Assembly (NCBI GenBank): GCA_041483675.1 | Contig: JBGPGE010000162.1 | Location: forward strand, 1-7,512 | Direction: 5' to 3' | Source: 2-12-FULL-60-19 sp041483675 | GTDB taxonomy: Bacteria > Desulfobacterota > Binatia > UBA9968 | Length of the DNA stretch: 7,512 nt | Shown: one piece after another, positions 1 through 5,737 of the stretch | How positions within the stretch are numbered: the first letter of the stretch is position 1 | Layout of the letters: each line of letters begins with the position of its first letter | Program-made: the position numbers and the translations under genes | The notes under the pieces: model-generated | The model's input: the letters and a program-made list of their open reading frames with translations, nothing else | The model's database searches: none | Told to the model about the DNA's origin: nothing

Positions 1-1011
1 ATAGATCGAGCGGTGGCATTCGTCGGTGACGATGACATCGAAGGTCTCGATCGGAATCTTCGGGTTGTACTCGATGGGAGGAACTTCCTTGAAGACGCTG
101 TCCAGCCCTTCAACGGACTGTTCTTCCAGGTCGTCGGCAAGATCCTCGCCCTTGAGCATCGAGTAAAGACGCTGAATGGTGCTGATGCAAACGCGGGCCG
201 TCGTGTCCAATGTGTTGGAGGTCAGCCGCTGGACGATGTATTCCTCGGTGAATTTGAAATTGTTGTAGGGCGACGCGTACTGCTGGAACTCTTTGTAGGT
301 CTGCCGCGCCAGGTTGCCGCGATCCACCAGGAAAAGCACCCGCCTCGCCCCGGCGAACTTGAGCAAACGGTAGCTCAGGACGATGGCGAGAAGGGTTTTT
401 CCCGAACCCGTCGCCATTTGAACCAGTGCCCGCGGCCGGTTCTCGCGCAGAGACCGTTCGATATTTGCGATCGCCAGAGGTTTCGGCGGCCAGAGATCGT
501 CGATCAGCGGCGGCATGTGCCGCATGCGCGCGAGGAAAGTTCCCTTGCGATTGCCGTAGTCGGCCGGAGGATCGGCGACGACTCCATCGCCCATGTCGAA
601 CCAGTTGGCCAGCGTCTCAGGCTTGTGGAAGCTGAAGACGGGATGGGACCGCGGATCGGGATCGATCCCGTTGGTGAATCGAGTCTCGACGCCGGTCGAT
701 TGGTATGAGAACGGCAGCGGCTTTCTCAACGCCGGCAAGCCGTCCGGCAAACCCTTGGTGTATTTATCCGACTGCGTTTCGACCCCGGTGAGCGTGACAC
801 CTTCCTTTTTAGCCTCGATCACCCCCGCCGCCCTACCGTTCACGTAGAGCAGGTAGTCGGCAAAGCCGTGGCCCTGCTTTAAGGGAAAGTTTCGGATAGC
901 CAAACCACGAGCAGCGGAGATATTGGCTTCGCTGAGATTACGGACCTGCCAACCGGCATTTCCGAGCATTTGGTCGATGTTCTCTCTAGCCTGGTCTTCA
1001 GGAGTCGGCAT
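1..1011 (-). CDS. hsdR: Type I restriction enzyme R subunit (HsdR), N-terminal 337 codons, cut by left window edge
   Basis: This is the motor and nuclease subunit of a type I restriction-modification complex, which translocates DNA using ATP and cuts unmodified DNA away from the recognition site. Reading the minus strand from the ATG at 1011 gives an uninterrupted frame to the window edge. The N-terminal PD-(D/E)xK nuclease is visible as D52, then E66-A-K68, followed by the HsdR-type QxxxY motif (Q80-SDK-Y84). Helicase motif I (Walker A, ATGSGKT) ends at T206, a motif Ia region (LFLVDRGNLARQ) covers about 226-237, a STIQRLY segment starts at 277, and motif II is DECH at 330-333. Family members are usually about 750-1100 aa, so more than half is missing here, including the remaining helicase motifs. 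An AGAGG lies just upstream of the ATG. The gene sits 176 nt beyond the catabolic operon and seems separately transcribed. HsdM and HsdS are not visible and would have to lie to the left. A stand-alone DEAD/DEAH helicase-nuclease is the alternative, but the nuclease plus QxxxY plus DECH order favours HsdR. Confidence 0.93.
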   Translation of the reverse strand, partial: MPTPEDQARENIDQMLGNAGWQVRNLSEANISAARGLAIRNFPLKQGHGFADYLLYVNGRAAGVIEAKKEGVTLTGVETQSDKYTKGLPDGLPALRKPLPFSYQSTGVETRFTNGIDPDPRSHPVFSFHKPETLANWFDMGDGVVADPPADYGNRKGTFLARMRHMPPLIDDLWPPKPLAIANIERSLRENRPRALVQMATGSGKTLLAIVLSYRLLKFAGARRVLFLVDRGNLARQTYKEFQQYASPYNNFKFTEEYIVQRLTSNTLDTTARVCISTIQRLYSMLKGEDLADDLEEQSVEGLDSVFKEVPPIEYNPKIPIETFDVIVTDECHRSIY

Positions 1012-1032
1012 AACGCCTCTAAGTCTCATCGA

Positions 1033-1062
1033 ATTCTACGCGATTTGCGGGGAATGTAGCAA
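1033..1062 (-). promoter_or_regulatory. Candidate sigma70-type promoter for hsdR
   Basis: On the minus strand, TTGCTA (1057-1062; two mismatches to TTGACA) is followed after 18 nt by TAGAAT (1033-1038; one mismatch to TATAAT). Transcription would start roughly 7 nt further on, leaving a 5' leader of only about 15 nt that carries an AGAGG Shine-Dalgarno-like run before the ATG at 1011. It sits in the only sizeable noncoding gap of the window, where a promoter for hsdR is expected. This is motif matching by eye and the host's sigma factor preferences are unknown. Confidence 0.45.
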
Positions 1063-1110
1063 GCGGTTTTAATGCAGGCGATAAGGTGGGGCGAGCGGAG
1101 AACTAAGAAG

Positions 1111-1132
1111 CGTGCTCGTGATTCGTGAGCAT
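1111..1132 (-). terminator. Weak hairpin downstream of the Ldh_2 gene, possible operon end
   Basis: TGCTC (1113-1117) and GAGCA (1127-1131) can pair across a 9-nt loop about 57 nt past the Ldh_2 stop codon, and one outer C-G pair is possible beyond an A-C mismatch. On the minus-strand transcript the hairpin is followed by a mixed CTTCTTAGTTCTC stretch and not a clean U-tract. It is therefore a poor intrinsic terminator. It is listed because it is the only noticeable structure between the operon and hsdR. Confidence 0.2.
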
Positions 1133-1187
1133 GAGGAAGGAGCGACTCAAGAGCCGGACGGCCATCGAGGCGGAACCGACAGTCTCC

Positions 1188-2288
1188 TCATGGGACTTTA
1201 AACGGGATGCCGGTCTTGCGGGAGATATCCAGCAGGTCATCGACCACGGGCTTGAGCAACGGGATGCCCTCTTTGCCGCGGATCGCCTCCGCTTCCCGTT
1301 CCGGATCGCCGGGGATCAGCGGGCCGTTGGTGCCGGGGGCGGGTTTGGTCTTTCTGAAGACACGGATCCATTCGTCGATCTGTTTTTTGAATTCGTCTTT
1401 GTCGATGAAGCCGTCGATCCGCATCGCGCCGAAGAAATGGCCGATGCCCTTCCCCACGCTCCGCGTAGGGATTTCTTGCCTGAGAGCGAAGGGCGGCGCG
1501 AACGGGCCCCAATTCGCGCCGCTCAGCACGCAGCACAAAATATCGACCATCGCGGCGAGCGCATACCCCTTGTGCCCTCCCAACTCTCTCTCCGAGCCGA
1601 GCGGCAACTGCGCGCCGCCGTCGATCATGTCGCGCGGCTCGGTCGTCATGCGGCCGTCCTTGTCTACAATCCAGCCGCGTGGAATTTTTTCCTTCTTCCT
1701 GAGAGCCATCTCGATTTTTCCGTAGGCGACGGCGCTGGTCGCCATGTCGATAACAATCGGCGGCTCTTTGTAACCGGGAAAGGCGATGGCGATGGGATTG
1801 GTGCCGAGCATCCTCTCCGCTCCCCACAAAGGCGCCACCAGCTTCGTGGTATTGGTCATCGCCCAGCCGATCAGATCTCTCTCCAGCGCCTTGAGCGGAT
1901 AATAGCCGGCGATGCCGAAATGGTTGGTATGGCATACGCTCACCCAGCCCGAGCCGTACTGCTCCGCTTTTTCCATGGCGATCTCATTCGCCTTGGGTCC
2001 GACGACCAGCCCCAGGCCGTTGTCGCCGTCGACCGAGGCCACGCTCAGCTTTTCGCGGATGATTGTGATCTTCGGCTTGGGGTTGATTTTGCCGAGCGCG
2101 AGCATGTCGAAGTAGGTGTGCAGCCGCGCCACGCCGTGGGAGTCGATGCCGCGCAGATCGCTTTTGGCGAGCACATCCGCCGCCAGCTTGGCATCGGCGT
2201 CCGGCACGCCGAAATGGGCGAACACCTTGGCGGAGAAATCTTTGAGATAATTGGGAGAGAAAAGGTAGGTTTCTTGTTCGTCCGGCAT
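1188..2288 (-). CDS. Malate/L-lactate dehydrogenase (Ldh_2) family NAD(P)-dependent oxidoreductase
   Basis: This is a soluble oxidoreductase of the family that includes archaeal-type malate dehydrogenase, ureidoglycolate dehydrogenase (AllD), sulfolactate dehydrogenase (ComC) and the imine reductase DpkA. Members interconvert 2-hydroxyacids or cyclic imines with their oxidised or reduced partners using NAD(P)H. At 366 aa it is full length. Family signatures are the SHG at 50-52 with the conserved H51, the NHFGIAGYY block with the expected catalytic H123 (the 72-residue H-H spacing fits the family), TNTTKLVAPLWG at 145-156, LGTNPIAIAFP at 161-171, DMATSAVAYGK at 181-191 and GGHKGYALA at 237-245. 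The ATG is supported by AGGTG (2297-2301) 8 nt upstream, and it begins 19 nt after the GST stop. It is the last gene of the operon. The exact substrate cannot be read from sequence; a hydroxyacid formed from the operon's substrate is a reasonable guess. Confidence 0.93.
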   Translation of the reverse strand: MPDEQETYLFSPNYLKDFSAKVFAHFGVPDADAKLAADVLAKSDLRGIDSHGVARLHTYFDMLALGKINPKPKITIIREKLSVASVDGDNGLGLVVGPKANEIAMEKAEQYGSGWVSVCHTNHFGIAGYYPLKALERDLIGWAMTNTTKLVAPLWGAERMLGTNPIAIAFPGYKEPPIVIDMATSAVAYGKIEMALRKKEKIPRGWIVDKDGRMTTEPRDMIDGGAQLPLGSERELGGHKGYALAAMVDILCCVLSGANWGPFAPPFALRQEIPTRSVGKGIGHFFGAMRIDGFIDKDEFKKQIDEWIRVFRKTKPAPGTNGPLIPGDPEREAEAIRGKEGIPLLKPVVDDLLDISRKTGIPFKVP

Positions 2289-2307
2289 GAATCGCGCACC
2301 TGGCCGC

Positions 2308-2928
2308 TTAGACTTTTGGCACTTCCATCCCGCGCTGCACCGCCGGCCGCGCGCTGATCGCGTCGAACCAGCGTTTCACGTTGGGAAAATCTTCGAGCTT
2401 CGTCCGGTGCATTTCGTAGCGTGAGACCCAAGGATACGTTGCGATATCGGCGATGGAGTAATCCCCGGCTAGAAACGCACTCTCGCCCAACCGCCTGTCC
2501 ATCACGCGGTAGAGCCGCGCGACTTCCTTGGCGAAGCGCTCGCGCCCGAACGGCTCATTTTCCGGAGAGTGGCGGAAGAAATAGTGCGCTTGACCAAACA
2601 TAGGACCTACGCCGCCCATCTGAAACATCAGCCACTGGATGACTTGATAGCGCGCCGCGGTCTCCTTCGGCATGAGCTTGCCCGTCTTCTCGGCCAAGTA
2701 CATCAGAATCGCGCCGGATTCAAACAGGCGGTAAGGTTTCCCGCCCGGACCCTCGCGGTCGATAATCGCCGGAATTTTATTGTTCGGGTTGAGCGCCAGA
2801 AATTCCGCCTTGAACTGTTCGTCCTTGCTGAGATTCACCGGATGCACTTCGTACGGCAAACGAATCTCTTCGAGCATAATCGAAATTTTGCGGCCGTTGG
2901 GCGTCGTCCAGGTGTATAAGTCGATCAT
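2308..2928 (-). CDS. Nu-class glutathione S-transferase, YfcG-like
   Basis: This is a cytosolic GST of the Nu class, close in sequence to E. coli YfcG, which binds glutathione or its disulfide and acts as a disulfide-bond reductase. Other Nu-class enzymes remove glutathione from thioether intermediates in lignin beta-ether breakdown. The 206-aa length matches YfcG. The thioredoxin-fold N-terminal domain begins MIDLY-TWTTPNGRK; T9 and N11 match the residues that take the place of the usual catalytic Tyr/Ser/Cys in YfcG. NPNNKIPAI at 48-55 carries the cis-Pro P53, and FESGAILMYLAEKTG at 69-83 holds the glutathione-binding ES pair (E70, S71). The C-terminal helical domain contains QWLMFQMGGVGPMFGQ (98-113) and YSIADIATYPWV (157-168). 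The ATG has the best ribosome binding site in the operon. The gene lies between an acyl-CoA ligase and the Ldh_2 oxidoreductase. Whether it serves the pathway or general redox defence is not shown by the sequence. Confidence 0.95.
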   Translation of the reverse strand: MIDLYTWTTPNGRKISIMLEEIRLPYEVHPVNLSKDEQFKAEFLALNPNNKIPAIIDREGPGGKPYRLFESGAILMYLAEKTGKLMPKETAARYQVIQWLMFQMGGVGPMFGQAHYFFRHSPENEPFGRERFAKEVARLYRVMDRRLGESAFLAGDYSIADIATYPWVSRYEMHRTKLEDFPNVKRWFDAISARPAVQRGMEVPKV

Positions 2929-2935
2929 TGTCTCT

Positions 2936-2941
2936 CTCCCT
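2936..2941 (-). promoter_or_regulatory. Strong Shine-Dalgarno for the GST gene
   Basis: AGGGAG on the minus strand lies 7 nt before the GST ATG, within a longer purine run (AAAGGGAGAGAGA). It fixes the start at 2928 and is clearly stronger than the initiation regions of the UbiD and downstream ligase genes in the same operon. Confidence 0.7.
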
Positions 2942-2953
2942 TTGCGAGGCTCG

Positions 2954-4342
2954 TCATCTCTTTTTCGCCAGCTCGGACTTAAGAACTTTTCCGGTTGCGC
3001 CTCGGGGAAATTCTTTCACGACTGTGACGCGTCGGGGATATTTGTAGCGCGCAAGCCGCTCCTTGCAGTGAGCGAGCAGCTCCTCCGCGGTGATTCTTGC
3101 CGCGGGCTTGAGACTCACGAAGGCCGTGACCTCTTCTCCCAGGTCCTCACTGGATACCCCAACCACCGCCGCCTCCGCAACCGCGGGATGGGAAAGCAAA
3201 ACCGCTTCGATCTCCTGCGGAAAAATCGAATAACCGCCGCGCAGGATTCTTTCCCGCTTTCTCCCGACGATCCGGACGTAGCCCTCGGGAGATACCTCGG
3301 CGAGATCGCCGGTCTTAAACCATCCGTCGACCATCACCGCCCGGGTCTCCTCGGGATCGCCGAGGTAACCCTCCATCATCGCCGGAGATCGGATCAGCAG
3401 TTCGCGGCTGTCGCCGTCGCCGCTTTCATCGAGCCGGATCTCGACGCCCGGCACCGCTCTCCCGACGGCATCGGGAATATCGGCCGGGTCGTCGGCCCGG
3501 TACGAGAGCGGGCGGAACAGCTCCGTCATGCCGTAGCCGCGCACGATCCGGGTCGAGGTTTTTTCACGCCACTCCACCGCCAGCTCCCACGGGCATGGCG
3601 CCGCGCCGGAGACCGCGAGACGGAGGCTGGAGAAGTCGGCCGTGGCAAGCGCGGGGGAGTTGAGCAAGCGTCGAAAGATCGTCGGGACGGCGGGCAAGAC
3701 CGTGACGCGATCCCTCCGGATCGCATCGAACACGGCCTCAGGGCTGAATCGCTCAATCAATCTAATTGTCGCGCCAGATAACAGCGGCGCGAGCAGCCCG
3801 CCGTTGAGCCCGAGGGAATGGGCCAGCGGGACCGCTACCAAAACCCGATCGTCAGGCGTCAGGGCCATGACCGGCTCGGCCCAAGATCGATTGGCAAAGG
3901 TCAGCGCGTTGTGGCTGAACACCGATCCCTTTGGCCGCCCGGTGCTTCCCGAAGTGTAGAGAATCAACGCCGGCGCCGCGGCATGATCCGGCGTCTCCCA
4001 CGCGCCGGGCTGAGCCTTGACCTCGCTCACGATCAGTTTAGGTCTGAGATCCTCGGTGCACGCTGTGAGATCTTCTTTACTGAGCAGCGGATTCAAGGGC
4101 GCCGCCGTAGCGTCAAGCTTGAGGACCGCTAAAAAGGCGATAACAAACTCCGGCCGGTTCGGGAACACGATGGCCACCCGGTCTCCCGGCCTCACGCCTT
4201 GTCTCGAAAGCTCGCGAGCAAAACCCGAGGCGAGGCCGTCGAGCTCCGACCACGTCAGGCTCCCGCTTTCCCAAACCAGCGCCGCCTTTGCCGCGAACCG
4301 GCGGGCGTTGGCTTCGATGTGGCGGACAAAATTCTCCTGCAC
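2954..4342 (-). CDS. Compact AMP-forming acyl-CoA ligase (ANL superfamily), paralog of the ligase at 5738-7162
   Basis: This cytosolic adenylate-forming enzyme should activate a carboxylic acid with ATP to an acyl-AMP and then transfer the acyl group to CoA. The 462-aa protein has all core motifs: P-loop A3 YTSGSTGRPKG (129-139), A5 GYGMTE (269-274), A7 WFKTGDL (341-347), the hinge GRKRERILRGG (360-370) and the A10 PRGATGKVLKSEL segment with catalytic K452. It is short for the family (usually 500-560 aa). The gap is before A3, which falls at about residue 129 where many relatives have it near 170-210. It starts with GTG at 4342. This start is chosen because its QENF N-terminus aligns with the EENF start of the paralog; no good Shine-Dalgarno is seen. 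It lies 30 nt after UbiD and 25 nt before the GST. Substrate is unknown; aryl, short-chain or medium-chain acids are all possible. The pocket motif PLAHSLGLNGG (172-182) differs from the paralog. Confidence 0.95.
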   Translation of the reverse strand: MQENFVRHIEANARRFAAKAALVWESGSLTWSELDGLASGFARELSRQGVRPGDRVAIVFPNRPEFVIAFLAVLKLDATAAPLNPLLSKEDLTACTEDLRPKLIVSEVKAQPGAWETPDHAAAPALILYTSGSTGRPKGSVFSHNALTFANRSWAEPVMALTPDDRVLVAVPLAHSLGLNGGLLAPLLSGATIRLIERFSPEAVFDAIRRDRVTVLPAVPTIFRRLLNSPALATADFSSLRLAVSGAAPCPWELAVEWREKTSTRIVRGYGMTELFRPLSYRADDPADIPDAVGRAVPGVEIRLDESGDGDSRELLIRSPAMMEGYLGDPEETRAVMVDGWFKTGDLAEVSPEGYVRIVGRKRERILRGGYSIFPQEIEAVLLSHPAVAEAAVVGVSSEDLGEEVTAFVSLKPAARITAEELLAHCKERLARYKYPRRVTVVKEFPRGATGKVLKSELAKKR

Positions 4343-4360
4343 GGTTTTACGAGAAAGAGT

Positions 4361-4382
4361 CCTTCGACAAGCTCAGGACAGG
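4361..4382. repeat. Single copy of a widespread dispersed repeat, overlapping the UbiD stop codon
   Basis: The plus-strand text CCTTCGACAAGCTCAGGA followed by CAGG matches a sequence that I recognise as recurring many times in numerous environmental bacterial genomes (TTCGACAAGCTCAGGAC and close variants). GTCCT (4359-4363) and AGGAC (4375-4379) form a 5-bp imperfect palindrome around an 11-nt centre. The minus-strand reading supplies the last sense codons and the TGA stop of the UbiD gene (4373-4375) and fills much of the 30-nt gap before the next ligase. Only this one copy is visible in the window, so the claim that it is a repeat rests on prior knowledge. Confidence 0.6.
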
Positions 4383-5725
4383 TCTTTGAGGTTGAGTCGT
4401 TGCCAGACTTCTTTCGGGATGCGATGGCGAGGGGTGTAGGCTTCGAGCGAAGGTTTGGCTGTGGCGTCCACTCCCCATTTGGCCGTGTAGCCGTCCTCCT
4501 TCGTCGAAGGGTCGAGATCCGAGCCGCGCGCGTTCGTGACGATTGTGATGTCACGGTCAGGCTGGCAGCGGGTGGCGATGGCCCAATTCACCGCTCGGTC
4601 GGTGAAGATATCCACGTCGTGGTCCACGACGACGACCCGCTTCATGTAGAGATCGGCGCCGAGAACGGCAAGGATCGCGTTCTTGCCCTGGCCGGGGGCG
4701 CGCTGCTCGATCGCGACATAACAGGTAAACGGGGCCGGCACGCGCACCGCTTTCACCGACGGGACCATGGCGCGGACCGTGCGGTAGATATTGGCTTCGA
4801 TCGGCGTGGTGGAGAGCATCATGTGGTCCAGATGGCCGACGGCAATGTCCTGGAAGATCGCGTCCCGGCGGTGAGTGATCGCGCGCACTCGCACCACCTG
4901 GCGTTGCCGCTCTCCCAGGCTGTAGCCGGTAAATTCGCCGAAGGGCCCTTCCGGCGTGCGCTCGTGGGGCAGAATCTCGGCCTCGAGGACCATCTCGGCA
5001 TGCGCCGGAACTAAAAGATCGGAGGTCTCGCAGCGAACCATCTCAAGCGGCTCGCCCAACAGGCCGCCCATGATGGCCCGCTCATCTTCGTCGATCGAGC
5101 CGATGGCCAGGCAGCCGAGCGCGATGGCCGGATGCACGCCGATGGCGAAGGCGACAGGAAGAGCTTCGTCCCGCGCCTCGGCGATGCGGTAAAACTCCCA
5201 CAGGTGTTTGGCCAGCGTGAGATGAATGGAAGTCGTGTTCCGTCCTTTGATCATGAGCCGGTTATACGCGCAGTTCCAGATGTCGGTCGTCGGCTCTTTG
5301 GCGAAAGAGATCGCCGCGGTGAGATAGGGACCGGCGTCCCGCTCGTGATGGACGATTTGAGGCAGGTCGAGAAGATTCACCCGGTCGCCGGTGAGAATCA
5401 CATCTTTGACCGGCGCCTGCGACACGATCTTCGGCGGAATCGGCTTTTCCATTGCCCTGAGATAAGCTCTCTGCATCTCCTGCGGCTCGACGCCCATGGC
5501 GAGGGCGAGACGAGCGCGGCTGGCGTGGAGATTCGTCAACACCGGGAACTTGCTCCCTCTGACTTTTTCAAAGAGCAGAATCGGCCGGCGCTTGGCCTCC
5601 TGATCGAATTTGGCCGCGATCGCCGTGATCTCGTAGGCAGGATCCATTTCCCGCGAAATCACCAACATATCCTCCGGATTATTCCGTCGGATCAGATCGA
5701 GATAGCTACGCAAGTCTTGAGCCAT
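4373..5725 (-). CDS. UbiD-family (prenylated-FMN dependent) decarboxylase
   Basis: This enzyme reversibly removes or adds a carboxylate on an aromatic ring or alpha,beta-unsaturated acid using prenylated FMN made by a UbiX partner. The 450-aa length is near the norm (about 450-500). By comparison from memory with E. coli UbiD and fungal Fdc1, the site is complete: N151 and R156 (NCAYNR), H174, E215 (in IDEDERA), and the catalytic acidic pair E259 and E264 in TPEGPFGEFTGY. N151, H174 and E215 should hold the metal; R156, E259 and E264 should form the catalytic triad. Other family blocks are PVAFAIGVHPA (190-200), DQDIAVGHLDH-type FQDIAVGHLDH (291-301) and VDHDVDIF (367-374). The ATG lies 12 nt after the upstream ligase stop without a clear Shine-Dalgarno, which suggests translational coupling. 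No ubiX is in the window. Being flanked by two CoA ligases points to acid catabolism and not to ubiquinone synthesis, so I do not call it ubiD. Confidence 0.96.
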   Translation of the reverse strand: MAQDLRSYLDLIRRNNPEDMLVISREMDPAYEITAIAAKFDQEAKRRPILLFEKVRGSKFPVLTNLHASRARLALAMGVEPQEMQRAYLRAMEKPIPPKIVSQAPVKDVILTGDRVNLLDLPQIVHHERDAGPYLTAAISFAKEPTTDIWNCAYNRLMIKGRNTTSIHLTLAKHLWEFYRIAEARDEALPVAFAIGVHPAIALGCLAIGSIDEDERAIMGGLLGEPLEMVRCETSDLLVPAHAEMVLEAEILPHERTPEGPFGEFTGYSLGERQRQVVRVRAITHRRDAIFQDIAVGHLDHMMLSTTPIEANIYRTVRAMVPSVKAVRVPAPFTCYVAIEQRAPGQGKNAILAVLGADLYMKRVVVVDHDVDIFTDRAVNWAIATRCQPDRDITIVTNARGSDLDPSTKEDGYTAKWGVDATAKPSLEAYTPRHRIPKEVWQRLNLKDLS

Positions 5726-5737
5726 ATATTTTCTATT

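Noticed and set aside
13..708. A 231-codon open frame on the plus strand
   Set aside because: It is antisense to hsdR, whose minus-strand frame carries Walker A, DECH and nuclease motifs and stays open for 337 codons.
1012..1187. A possible small gene or RNA in the gap between Ldh_2 and hsdR
   Set aside because: No frame with a ribosome binding site and plausible composition is confined to the gap, and no tRNA-like or riboswitch-like fold is apparent beyond one weak hairpin.
1125..2357. A 410-codon open frame on the plus strand
   Set aside because: It is antisense to the complete Ldh_2 gene and the GST 3' end. The translation shows no family motif and has the composition of a shadow frame.
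2780..3781. A 333-codon open frame on the plus strand
   Set aside because: It overlaps the 5' part of the GST gene and the 3' half of the downstream ligase in antisense and has no domain signature.
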